This document shows positions 53,907-64,000 of a stretch of 64,000 bases of DNA, piece after piece. Position 1 is the first letter of the stretch. Every line of letters starts with the position of its first letter. The position numbers and the translations under genes were made by a program. A model generated the notes under the pieces. It was given only the letters and a program-made list of their open reading frames with translations. It ran no database searches and was not told the origin of the DNA. Source of the stretch: Pictodentalium vernedei (lineage: Eukaryota > Mollusca > Scaphopoda > Dentaliida > Dentaliidae). The stretch spans positions 454,956,287 through 455,020,286 of the forward strand of contig CM062296.1 in the NCBI GenBank assembly GCA_031216915.1. The letters are read 5' to 3'.

Positions 53907-54874
53907 TGTTATAGCCCCCATATTATATTTAGATTGATATATCCTTAGTGAATAATTATAATGAAACAGATATTTTTTATTTCTGCATTTTCTGACTGGT
54001 CGGACTCATTTGCACTGAGTGACCTTTGTTTACGTCTTTGTTACACCAATATATTGTACATATAGCTGTTGATTGTTTAATTGTTTAAGTAGGTCAATGA
54101 CCTTGTTTACTTGAACTTTAATAGAAACTGTTAGAATTTTGAAGAATTTTCATCTTCTGGAACATTCTATCTGGTTACTATATAAAGGTTTGTCAACAGG
54201 GTTAAAAAAAAAAATCATTTTTAGAAAGCCATTTCAGAAAGACTCACTTCAGTTGTTTCCATTGGAGATTATTATTGTTTCAGAACAGTGCATTTATTAT
54301 AGAAGCAGTGCTTCTTTGTGAATTTGGAAGATTGATTCCAAAAGAGAATTTTTGAAGAGAATTTGTTCATCTTGGAAAAGAGAATTTATACTTTCTGTGA
54401 AACAGAATAATATTTTGTGAAAAGCCAGGATTCTACTGGATTGTTTGGAAATTACCTGTGGCACCAACACTTCTTGGATTTTTACTCCATTTGAATTTTT
54501 TTTTATTATATTTTATTGGAGACTGCTGAAATTTCTAAGTGAAAATTTTATTACAAATCTATGGGATACTGCTTCTGAAGAGACATTCTTGGATTTAATA
54601 CTACATCTACCAGCTGGTAACTTTCTTCAGAAGATACTTCACCACTGGATTACTGGATTCTGTCAAACTGTATTTTGGACTAATTTAATAATTGATAAGT
54701 ACCATTGTTTTTATTTTCTGTAAACCAATTAATGTAAAAGTTCTTTGTATTATTTTTTTTTGTATTAATTTTTTTTTTTAATTACATTTCAGAATAATTG
54801 AATTCATAGTTATTGTTGCTGATTCTCAGATTTCTTTCTGTTACCAATATCAATAATATTTCCACACCGTAACA
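53907..54874 (+). repeat. 5' LTR, 968 bp
   Basis: Starts TGTTATAGCCCCCATATTAT and ends TTTCCACACCGTAACA. A TATA-like TACTATATAAAGG lies at 54176-54188, so transcription would start about 30 bases downstream. An open frame inside the LTR (54445-54723) is repeated in the other LTR and is not a gene. Confidence 0.93.
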
Positions 54875-54879
54875 GAAAT

Positions 54880-54897
54880 TGGGGACTCGTTGCCGAG
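54880..54897 (+). other. Primer binding site
   Basis: TGGGGACTCGTTGCCGAG starts five bases after the 5' LTR. The first 11 bases differ by one from the PBS TGGGGGCTCGT used by elements primed with tRNA-Pro. The later part departs from it, so the primer identity is tentative. Confidence 0.6.
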
Positions 54898-55032
54898 ATT
54901 GAATATAAGATAACGAGAAAACTTTATCTGCATATTGCAATTATTATTTGGCTCACTTTTAAAACATTTAAATTTTCTTAGAAAATTTCAGTTTTATTAT
55001 TTATATTCAGAGAACCAGCAAACCTTTTCACC

Positions 55033-56470
55033 ATGGTATTTATTGTGACAGAATTTATTTCTGAATTTGAAGGCTCTCCTAGTTTGGCCCTTTCAGAATC
55101 TCTTAAGAAGGAGGATTTATTCCAACTTGTTCATTATCTAAAATTACCTGCCACCCCTGGTCTGAACACGCATAAACTTAAACAGCTCATTGTTAATCAT
55201 TATATGGAAGAAGGTCTTTTGCCTCAGTCTGAAACTCCCCCTCTGAACCACAAGATACTGATGCCCTTGAACTCAAAAAGTTAGAATTGGAATTAAAAAA
55301 GTTAGAAATGCAACAAAAAATGAGGGAAATTGAAATTCAGGCTCAAAAAGAAAGGGAACAAATTCAGGCTCAAAAAGAAAAAGAAGAAAGAGAAAATGAA
55401 ATTAAATTAAAAGAAATTGAAGCTCAAAAAGAAAAGGAGAATAGGGAATTAAAATTAAGGGAAACAGAAACTCCAAAAAAATGCACTTAAAAGAATTAGA
55501 AATTCAAAAGGAAATAAAAATAAAAGAATTAGAATCACAGCGTCAAGGCTCAAATGTAATTTCCCCAAGTAGATTTGATGCAACTAAACATGTTAGGCTA
55601 GTTCCCCCCTTTCAAGAAAAAGTTGAAAAATATTTTTTACATTTTGAAAAAGTGGCAACAAGTTTAGAATGGCCAAGGGATGTCTGGACTTTGCTATTGC
55701 AAAGTGTTTTAAAAGGGAAGGCCCAAGAAATCTATTCTGCTCTATCTTCTGAGCAAAGTAACAATTATGATACTGTTAAAGAGGCTATACTCAAGGCATA
55801 TGAACTTGTTCCAGAGGCGTATAGGCAGAAGTTCAGAAATTATTATAAAAACGAAAATGAAACTCATGTGGAATTTGACAGAGAAAAGCAAAATTTATTT
55901 GACAGGTGGTGCCATTCCAAAGAAATTGGGAAAGATTTCTCGAAATTAAAAGAAATGATGCTGATTGAAGAGTTTAAAGGAAAGATACATTCAGATATAA
56001 AGGCCCACCTGGATGAACAAAAAGTTGACACATTAAATAGAGCAGCAGTACTAGCAGATGACTATGCCTTAACTCATAAAATGAGTCGTAACTCTACAAA
56101 TTTTTGGCTTCACAAGAATTCTTTCCAAAGTGGACCTAGACCAACTTCAGATAAAACTCATCCTTCTAATCATCCTTCCAATCCTCCAAACTTTTCACCA
56201 CCTAAATTTAATCAGAAGCCTAATGAGAATAAGTCATCTAATGCCAGCCCTACACCATTACGACCCAACAGTTCAACTAAAACTTGTAATTACTGTAAGA
56301 AACCAGGGCATTTATTATCTGATTGCTGGCTGATAAAAAGGAAAAATGAGTCCTCTACTTCACAGAATGCACTAGCATGTGCACCATGCCCTGAAAATTA
56401 TGGAACAAAGCAAGATGCTTTAGAAAATTATAAGCCATTTATTTCTGAAGGCTTTGTTTCCCTTGATGGG
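55033..56470 (+). pseudogene. Gag of the Gmr1-type element, frameshifted
   Basis: The start ATG at 55033 lies in a strong context (TTCACCATGG). The N-terminus has a SAP-like helix pair (LSESLKKEDLFQLVHYLKLP). A long charged coiled coil follows (about 55285-55540; repeated KEIEAQKEK-type wording), then a SCAN-like capsid domain (PEAYRQKFRNYYKNENETHV near 55812, MLIEEFKGKIHSDIKAHLDE near 55955) and a zinc knuckle CNYCKKPGHLLSDC at 56286-56327. Two one-base shifts are visible: near 55240-55250 and in the A run at about 55474-55480. The second could be a programmed slip, but the first cannot. Gag packages the element's RNA. Confidence 0.88.
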
Positions 56471-56760
56471 GATAAGCACTGTTCCTTACCAATAAAAATA
56501 CTGAGAGACACAGGGGCTACTCAGTCTTTAATTTTAGAAGGTATTTTGCCATTTTCTGAAGAAAGTGCTACAGGAGCATAAGTTCTAATATCAGGTATTG
56601 AGTCAAACTCTTTAAATGTCCCACTTCATAAAATAAATTTAAGAAGTAGTTCAGTAAATGGGACTGTGACAGCAGGAATCAGACCTACTCTACCTGTAAA
56701 AGGTATTTCTTTATTATTGGGAAATGACTTAGCTGGTGACAAAGTCACTGTAGAACCTCA
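56471..56760 (+). pseudogene. Aspartic protease domain of the Gmr1-type element, one nonsense codon
   Basis: The catalytic motif ILRDTGATQSLI (Asp-Thr-Gly-Ala) is at about 56500-56535. A TAA at 56579-56581 interrupts the domain about 20 codons later. The same frame continues with VLISGI and the C-terminal block ISLLLGNDLAGDK near 56705. It would cut the Gag-Pol precursor. It is fused in frame to the region that leads into integrase. Confidence 0.85.
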
Positions 56761-58380
56761 AGTGGTGGATAAGCCGAGCACAGATGAAAGTATTATTAAT
56801 TTGAAGGAATGTTTTCCTTTTGCCTTTCCAGCATGTGCTGTGACTCGGTCCATGGCAAAGAAAGCTGAGGTTGATAACAACCTCAATTGTGTTGATTTAA
56901 ACAGCAAAGCTGAGGATAAGAACAGTCACAGAATTATGGATTCTGAAGACATTGATTTGTCTCAGACATTTCTGAGTCAGTGTGATGACTCCTCCAGAAA
57001 TTGTAAAGAGGCCACGACACCTGAGAGTGATAGGGGGACCTCCTTGAATGTCATTTCCCAGACTTCTTCAATTCAGGAACAGGAAAGTGATCCTGACCTT
57101 GCCGAGCCACGTGAAAAGGCTCTAACACAGGCTGAAGCCCAAAACTCCCCTGTCTGCTATTTCAGAAAATCTGGTGTACTTATGAGGAAATGGCGACCAC
57201 CAGAAGTACCCTCCAATAGTGATTGGGAGGTTATTTATCAAATAGTTGTCCCCACTAAATACCGGAATGAAATAATAAGCCTGGCTCATGAAAATCCAAT
57301 GGCTGGACATTTGGGAGTTAGGAAAACCTACTCTCGTATTGTGTTTTACTGGCCCAAGCTTTGACAGGATGTTGTTGAATTTTGTAAAACCTGCCACACC
57401 TGTCAAATTGTAGGAAAACCCAACCAGAAGATTCCTCCTGCTCCCCTTCAACCAATCCCTGCTTTAGAGGAGCCATTTAGTAGAATTATTGTTGATTGTG
57501 TTGGCCCATTGCCTAGAACAAGATCTGGAAATGAATATCTTCTTACCATCATGTGCGCTTCTACACGTTTTCCTGAAGCTATTCCACTAAGAAATATTAA
57601 AACTAAGACTATAGTTAAGGCCTTGATAAAATTTTTCACAACTTTTGGTCTACCCAGGTCAGTGCAATCGGACCAAGGCTCAAATTTTATGTCAAATATT
57701 TTTCAGCAGGTGATGTATGAGCTCAAAATTAAGCAGTACACATCAAGTGCCTACCATGCCGAAAGTCAAGGAGCTCTAGAACGCTTTCATCAAACACTGA
57801 AGACCATGATAAAGGCCTATGGGGAGGATAATGAGAAGGATTGGGATGAAGGAGTACATCTCCTCATATTTGCAGTCCGTGAGACTGTACAGGAATCTCT
57901 GGGGTTCAGCCCTTTTGAATTAGTGTTTGGACACTCAGTGAGGGGTCCACTCACTGCTTTGAAGGAGAAATGGCTCGAAGAAGAGACACCTGAAATTTCT
58001 CTTCTGGACTATGTGTCCACTTTTAAGGAAAAATTCCACCAGGCCAGAGAAATGGCAAATAAACATTTACAGAAAGCCTAGAGTCATATGAAGACATGGT
58101 ATGATAAAAAGGCAAAATTTCGCACCTTTAAACCTGGGGACAAGGTGCTAGTATTATTCCCTTTAAAGGGCAATGCTTTACAAGCAAGATATTCAGGCCC
58201 TTATATGGTTAAGCACAAGATCAATGATACTGATTATGTTGTTGAGACTCCCGATAGACTCAAAAATACTCAGCTGTGCCATATAAATATGTTGAAAACA
58301 TATTATGAGAGAGAACCAAGCTCTCTACCAGTCTCAACCATCACCCACATGGATGAGGTGGAAATTCCTGTGGAGGATAT
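56761..58380 (+). pseudogene. Integrase of the Gmr1-type element, two nonsense codons
   Basis: A poorly conserved linker (VTRSMAKKAE) is followed by the zinc-binding HHCC domain: HENPMAGHLGVRKTYSRI near 57290 and CKTCHTC near 57388. A TGA at 57362-57364 interrupts it. Core: IVDCVGPLP (first Asp) near 57489, VQSDQGSNF (second Asp) near 57663 and GALERFHQTLK (Glu) near 57770. A TAG lies at 58079-58081. The C-terminal part has a GPY/F-type motif, YSGPYMVKHKI near 58191. It would insert the cDNA into the chromosome. Its position upstream of RT is the key oddity of the element. Confidence 0.92.
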
Positions 58381-59230
58381 TCATGAAGGCGGCGAAAATG
58401 TACCTCTGAAGTTACAGAACTCGGATGTCCTGAGAGATGTACAAAATAAAATAGATTATTTACTGCCTGACCAAAGAAACGATTTAGTTGATTTAATTTT
58501 CAAATATCAAAACTTATTTCCTGATGTGCCTAGTAGGACATCTGTTATTTTTCATGATGTTGATGTAGAAGAGGCGAATCCCATCAAACAGCATCCATAT
58601 AGATTGAACCCTTTCAAAGCTGAGATCAGGAGAAAGGAAATACAGTATATGCTGGACAATGAGATCATAGAACCTAGCCATAGCAACTGGAGTTCGCCCT
58701 GTATACTTGTCCCAAAACCAGATGGGAGTTATCGATTTTGTACGGATTACCGAAAGGTGAACAGCCTCATCAAAACAGACAATTATCCAATTCCAAGAAT
58801 TGATGACTGCATTGACAAACTTGGCCATGCTAAATCTGTGACAAAATTTGACTTGTTAAAGGGTTATTGGCAAGTCCCTTTAACAGAAAAAGCAAAAGAA
58901 ATATCTGCTTTTGTTACCCCATTTGGATTGTATCAATATAAAGTAACCCCTTTTGGCATGAAAAACTCTCCGGCAACATTCCAGCGCATGGTTAACCACA
59001 TAATTGCAGACTTAGATCACAGTGAAGCTTATATTGATGATGTTATTATACACACAGATACAAATTGGGCTGGTCATCTAAAGCATATTCAAGAATTTTT
59101 TGACAAAGTGACCCAAGCCAACCTAACTATTAACTTGGTAAAATCAGAATTTGGCAAAGCAACTGTAAATTATTTGGGTCATGTTGTGGGTCAGGGGCTG
59201 GTGAGGATCGATGGCGGCAAAAGTTGATGC
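58381..59230 (+). pseudogene. Reverse transcriptase of the Gmr1-type element, frameshifted at its end
   Basis: Same frame as the integrase C-terminus. Blocks: NEIIEPSHSNWSSPCILVPK near 58660, YRFCTDYRKVNSLIKTDNYP near 58730, KFDLLKGYWQVPL near 58845, FGLYQYKVTPFGMKNSPATF near 58925 and the active site YIDDVI near 59033. A one-base insertion near 59205 moves the frame just after GHVVGQGLVR. Apart from that no stop was seen in this domain. It synthesises cDNA from the genomic RNA. Confidence 0.93.
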
Positions 59231-59839
59231 CATTGTAAATTTTCCAATACCAAGCTCTAAAAAAGAGCTCATGAGATTCTTTGGCATGGCTGGATATTAT
59301 AGAAAATTTGTTTAAATTTCTCAGGTGTTGTCTCCCCTTTGACCAGTTTATTGAGCAAAAGGGTTAAGTTTGTTTGGACTGAGGAGTGCCAGAAATCCTT
59401 TAAGAGAATAAAAACATTATTAAATAATTCCCCTGTCTTGGCCAGTCCCAGTTATGAAAAGCCCTTCAAATTATTTATAGATGCAAGTGACAATGGAGCA
59501 GGTGGGTATATTGCCCAGGAAGATTCCCAAGGTATTGATCACCCTGTATGTTATTTCTCCAGAAAATTTTTCAAACATCAAAAGAATTACTCTACAGTAG
59601 AAAAAGAAACTTTGGCTCTAATTTTGGCATTAACCCCTTTTGGTGTGTATCTAGGAACCACCCAATGCCCAATTACAGTTTACACCAATCATAACCCCTT
59701 AACGTTTATCAATAAAATGAAAAACAAGAATCAAAGATAATTGCAGTGGAATTTAGCCCTTCAAGAATATAATTTAGAGATTGGGCATATTTCGGGAAGA
59801 GATAATGTTGTAGTTGATGCTCTTTCCAGAATATCCTAA
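59231..59839 (+). pseudogene. RNase H of the Gmr1-type element, broken
   Basis: After the connection block (ELMRFFGMAGYYRKF near 59270) a second frameshift lies near 59312. The RNase H part shows LFIDASDNGAGGYIAQ (first Asp) near 59470, YSTVEKETLALILAL (Glu) near 59589 and VYTNHNPLTF near 59680; most Ty3/Gypsy elements have TDH there, so a catalytic Asp appears to be Asn. A TAA at 59738-59740 precedes the end block ISGRDNVVVDALSRIS, which finishes at 59838. It would remove the RNA strand of the hybrid. Confidence 0.9.
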
Positions 59840-60008
59840 TTTAAAATGATATGATGGGTCCCTATTCACTTTAAATGTATATATATATATGTTTATTAAA
59901 CATTTTTGTGAAGATTATCGGATGTGTATTGTAAACCAGTCAGAGCTTGCTAAAATTATATAAAAAAGTTTTCAGTACCTTCAAACTTTTTTCTTTTAAG
60001 GCAGGGTG
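59840..60008 (+). other. Spacer and candidate polypurine tract before the 3' LTR
   Basis: Non-coding, with TATATATATATAT at about 59878. AAGGCAGGG at 59999-60006 lies next to the 3' LTR and is the only candidate plus-strand primer tract. It is short and imperfect. Confidence 0.45.
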
Positions 60009-60975
60009 TGTTATAGCCCCCATATTATATTGAGATTGATATATCCTTAGTGAATAATTATAATGAGATAGATATTTTTATTTCTGCATTTTCTGACTGG
60101 TCTGACTCATTTGCACTGAGTGACCTTTGTTTACATCTTTGTTACACCAATATATTGTACATATAGCTGTTGATTGTTTAATTGTTTAAGTAGGTCAATG
60201 ACCTTGTTTACTTGAACTTGAACAGAATCCCCTAGAAACTGTTAGAATTTTGAAGAATTTTCATCTTCTGGTTACTATATAAAGGTTTGTCAACAGGGTT
60301 AAAAAAAAAACTCATTTTTAGAAAGCCATTTCAGAAAGACTCACTTCAATTGTTTCCATGGGAGATTATTATTGTTTCAGAACAGTGCATTTATTATAGA
60401 AGCAGTGCTTCTTTGTGAATTTGGAAGATTGATTCCAAAAGAGAAGTTTTGAAAAGAATTTGTTCGTCTTGGAAAAGAGAATTCATACTTTCTGTGAAAC
60501 AGAATAATAATATTTTGTGAAAAGCCAGGATTCTACTGGATTATTTGGAAATTACCTGTGGTACCAACACTTCTTGGATTTTTACTCCATTTGAATTTTT
60601 TTTTTATTATATTTTACTGGAGACTGCTGAAATTTCTAAGTGAAAATTTTATTACAAATCTATGGGATACTGCTTCTGAAGAGACATTCTTGAATTTAAT
60701 ACTACATCTACCAGCTGGTAACTTTCTTCAGAAGATACTTCACCACTGGATTACTGGATTCTGTCAAACTGTATTTTGGACTAATTCTTTAATTGATAAG
60801 TACCATTGTTTTTATTTTCTGTAAACCAATTAACGTAAAAGATCTTTGTATTATTTTTTTTAATATTAATTTTTTTTTTTAATTAAATTTCAGAATAAAT
60901 GAATTCATAGTTACTGTTGCTGATTCTCAGATTTCTTTCTGTTACCAATATCAATAATATTTCCACACCGTAACA
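60009..60975 (+). repeat. 3' LTR, 967 bp
   Basis: Same sequence as 53907-54874 with scattered substitutions and small indels (for example an extra GAATCCCCTA-type stretch near 60226 and loss of AACATTCTATC-type sequence near 60265). Ends CCACACCGTAACA. Confidence 0.93.
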
Positions 60976-61134
60976 TTACTGCTGGTGGCAATGTTTTTTT
61001 TTGTTGTTTTTTTATGGAAATTCATAAATATACCCTGCAGAGAGTGCAAAAGGGATAAGTTGATGCGCAAATGCAGTAAGTTCAAAGGCTGGTGATAATG
61101 ACAATAATCTTTTATGGAAATGAAAATGAAAGTG

Positions 61135-63099
61135 TTAATGACACTGTAGCTCAACTTAAAGTTTAAGACATGTACATGTATAGTATGTGACACAGCAATG
61201 ACAAATATCTAGGTAATGACCTGATAACAAAGGTACATGTAAAGTATTGGAATGGTCTGTACATAAATGCTGACCGTAGCCTGTAACAAATGTGTAGGTA
61301 AAGTATTGTAAAGGTAAGCGACAGTTAGATGCTAAACTAGAAAAGAAATCTTTGAGTCCCAGAGTGGGTCTGACTGAACCAAAAAATATTTGTTCTGACA
61401 GCACAGTGATAACAAAGGCACACAAAAACACTCGTTCCTGTCACAAGGTGATAACAAAGGTACCCCAAGAAGTTTTGTGAAGACCTGTTCATAAATACAG
61501 ACTCTAGCCTGAGCCGTATTGACATGTGCACTTACTGTGTATAAGTAGCACTGAACAAATCAAAGTTCATCTAATTTGCATAATTTCTGCATGAGAAAAA
61601 AACCTGTATTATATGTGATGTATTCCATGTTAACATTCATACAAAAATTTATTTAAATCAGAACTTTCATACAAAAGTTCTGTACAAAAAACTGATTGCA
61701 CTAATTTGGGTACAAAAAGGTTGCTGGTGGCCATTTTGAATTTTGGACCACACCCAGAAACACTCGTTCTCGCCCACAGTAATAACAAAGGTAACCAAGA
61801 AGTTTCGTAAAGATTGGTTCATAAATACAGCCTCTAGCCCGAGCCGTATAGAAGTTGTGTACAAAAAACTGATTGGACCTAATTTTGGTACAAAATGGCC
61901 ACTGGCAGCCATCTTGAATTTTGGACCGCACCCAGAAACACTCGTTCTCATCCCAAGGTGACAACAAAGGTACCCAAGACGTTTCGTGAAGATCGGTTCA
62001 TAAATACAGACTCTAGCCCGAGCCGTATTGACATGTGCACTTACTGTGTATAAGTAACACTGAATAAATCAAAGTTCATCTAATTTGCATAATTTTTGCA
62101 CGAGAAAAAAACCTGTATTATATGTGATGTATTCCATGTTACTAAACATTCATACAGAAATTTATTCAAATCAGAACTTTCATATAAAAGTTCTGTACAA
62201 AAAGCTGATTGCACCAATTTTGATACAAAATGGCCACCGAGAGCCATTTGAATTTTGGACTGCACCCAAAAACACTTGTTCTCATCCCAAGGTGATAACT
62301 AAGGTGCCCAAGAAGTTTCGTAAAGATTGGTTCATAAATACGGCCTCTAGCCCGAGTCGTATAGGCATTTGCAGTTACAGTGCTGAAAGTAACATTAAAT
62401 ATATCAAAGTTAGTCTTATTGGCATAATTTATGCACGAGAAAAAAAACTGTATTATATGTGATGTGTCCCATGGTACTAAACATTCTCACAGAAAATTAT
62501 TCAAATCAGTGCTTTCATATGGAAGTTCTGCGCAAAAATCTGATTGCACCTAATTTTGTACAAAATGGCCACCAGTGGCCATCTTGAATTTCAGACCGGA
62601 CCCAAAAACACTTGTTCTTGTCCCACGGTGATAACAAAGGTACCCAAGAAGTTTCATAAAGATCGGTTCATAAATACGGCCTCTAGCCCGAGACGTATTG
62701 GCATTTGCACTTTCAGTGCTGAAAGTAACACTAAATAAATCAAAGTTAGTCTAATTTGCATAATTAATGCACGAGAAAAAAACCTGTATTATATGTGATG
62801 TATCCCTTGGTACTAAATATGCATACAAAAAATTATTCAAATTGGAGCTTTTATGTGGAAGTTCTGCGCAAAAATCTGATTACACCTAATTTTGTACAAA
62901 ATGGCTGCCATGGGCAGTCTTGAATTTCGGACCGGACCCCAAAACACTCGTTCTCGTCTCACAGTGATAACAAAGGCACTCAAGAAGTTTCGTATCGGTT
63001 CATAAATACGGCCTCTAGCCCGAGCGGTGTGCACAGTGCAACAGACGGACGATAGGTCATGGCAATACCTCAAATTTGGCTTCGCCAAAGTTGAGCTAA
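61135..63099 (+). repeat. Helitron-like family A element, full-length-looking copy
   Basis: Starts TTAATGACACTGTAGCTCAAC and ends with hairpin TTTGGCTTCGCCAAA (63074-63088), then GTTGAGCTAA (63099). About six internal units in the same short and long forms as at 50.3-52.1 kb. Subterminal AGCTCAACTT and AAGTTGAGCT are exact inverted copies here. Open frames such as 62085-62462 run across units and are not genes. Confidence 0.68.
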
Positions 63100-63103
63100 A
63101 AAG

Positions 63104-63826
63104 CAATAGCTCACATCTAGAGGACACCCCGAACACACATACCAAGTTTCAAAGTGATCCGATCATAAATGTGCCCTGAAGGGTGTGTTAAAGGGACATA
63201 TTGAGGTCTGACTAAACTAAGTTCAAAGGTCAGCGCAACAGCTTTTGACAAAAATGGAAGAAAATCGACAGCTCCCATATAGATGTTACCCCACACAAGC
63301 ACACCAAGTTTGCAAGCGATCCAACCATAAATGGGAAATATTGATGCTTAACTGCACTAAGTTCATTCAAGGTCATTGCCAGTGGCAACATTTTTTGACG
63401 GAAATCGAAGAAAATCGATAGCTCCCATCTAGAGGTAACCCCAAACAAGCATGCCAGGTTTCAAAGCAATCCGATCATAAATGTGTCCTGTAGGGCATGC
63501 CAAAGGGAAATATTGAGGTCTGACTAAACTAAGTTCTAAGGCCGCGGCAACATTCTTTTTGATGGAAATTGAAGAAAATCGATAGCTCCCATCTAGAGGT
63601 CACCCCAAACAAGCATACCAAGTTTCAAAGTGATCTGATCATAACTGCAACCTGTGAGGCGTGCCAAAGGAAATTGAGGATGTACGTACGTACGTACGCC
63701 TGGATGTATGTACATATGTATGTATGTGCGGACGTATGTATGTACGTATGTATGTATGTATGTACGCCGACGGACGAGAAGTGATTTCAACAGCTCAGCC
63801 TGACTTTATCAAGTTGAGTTAAAAAC
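63104..63826 (+). repeat. Family D tandem repeat with GTAC/GTAT microsatellite end
   Basis: Four units of about 160-170 bp begin CAATAGCTC or GATAGCTCCCATCTAGAGGT and contain 'ccaagtttcaaagtgatccg', 'gggcatgccaaagg' and 'actaaactaagttcaaagg'. A (GTAC)n/(GTAT)n microsatellite follows at 63680-63765. The end is CTGACTTTATCAAGTTGAGTTAA at 63801-63823, again a hairpin-like block followed by TTAA. Confidence 0.6.
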
Positions 63827-64000
63827 AATTAAATCCTTATCATGCTTTTTATTTATTCTATGTTCGATTTGTTTATATTTGTTTATATGCAACAGGTGGT
63901 CTTCTGCATTCATCGATTTACCCAAATCAAATGTAAACAATGGCCGGTCATGATAATCCACAAACAAAACTCACGCGAACAAAACTTTCCAATTTCCAAA
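63827..64000. other. Terminal stretch, no feature
   Basis: AT-rich, no gene or recognised repeat before the window ends. Confidence 0.4.

Larger units (their letters stand above)
53907..60975 (+). mobile_element. Ty3/Gypsy LTR retrotransposon of Gmr1 type, inactivated
   Basis: About 7.07 kb with two nearly identical LTRs that begin TGTTATAGCC and end CCGTAACA. The order inside is gag (SCAN-like capsid and zinc knuckle), protease, integrase, reverse transcriptase, RNase H. Integrase before RT is the order of Ty1/Copia, yet the RT and integrase sequences are Ty3/Gypsy-like. This combination defines the Gmr1 clade, first noted in deuterostomes. Coding parts hold at least four nonsense codons and several frameshifts, so the copy is dead although the LTRs still agree closely. 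No clear target duplication is visible (flanks GGTCATT and TTACTG). Confidence 0.93.

Noticed and set aside
54445..54723. 92-codon open frame (and its twin at 60558-60824)
   Set aside because: It lies inside the LTRs, is duplicated only because the LTRs are duplicated, and has no family resemblance.

Overview
The window is eukaryotic, AT-rich and almost entirely repeat-derived. Nothing in it can be called an intact host gene, rRNA gene or tRNA gene. The mobile-element mix suggests a marine invertebrate, most likely a mollusc. It comprises DIRS-type tyrosine-recombinase retrotransposons, a Gmr1-type Ty3/Gypsy element, Tc1/mariner elements, SINEs with 5S or tRNA heads, and internally tandem Helitron-like repeats ending in GAGCTAA. 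The host assignment is inference from repeat style only.

Layout. 1-9.2 kb: intergenic or intronic DNA with a tandem Helitron-like repeat (1.4-2.5 kb), foldbacks, a tRNA-headed SINE and one weak candidate exon (730-1005). 9.25-10.75 kb: a dead Tc1/mariner element with clear terminal inverted repeats. 10.8-15.7 kb: non-autonomous repeats plus a 5S-headed SINE. 16.15-17.82 kb: a second dead Tc1-like element on the minus strand. 17.99-25.07 kb: DIRS copy 1. 26.86-33.99 kb: DIRS copy 2, the best preserved. 36.62-49.30 kb: an older, divergent DIRS element (copy 4) with DIRS copy 3 (42.94-48.81 kb) inserted in its 5' region. Copy 3 itself carries a 3.1-kb hAT-like insertion (43.43-46.51 kb), and copy 4's gag is split by a small TA-flanked MITE (41.20-41.67 kb). 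49.70-53.21 kb: a Helitron-like tandem repeat with a different family nested inside it. 53.91-60.98 kb: a complete but inactivated LTR element with two 968/967-bp LTRs. 61.1-63.8 kb: more Helitron-like tandem repeats and a GTAC/GTAT microsatellite.

How the parts work. All four DIRS elements lie on the minus strand and share one design: inverted terminal repeats, an internal complementary region (ICR) that joins the complements of both outer ends, and genes ordered gag, RT/RNase H/methyltransferase-like, tyrosine recombinase. Copies 1-3 are one family. Only copy 2 keeps the recombinase nucleophile tyrosine; copy 1 has Cys and copy 3 has His there. The LTR element has integrase upstream of reverse transcriptase and a SCAN-like gag, which are the hallmarks of the Gmr1 clade. 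No autonomous element here looks fully active: each gag or pol has at least one nonsense codon or frameshift. The unusual content is the nested architecture, the ICR logic, the Helitron-like families sharing a terminal design, and at least ten long, locally unique hairpins.
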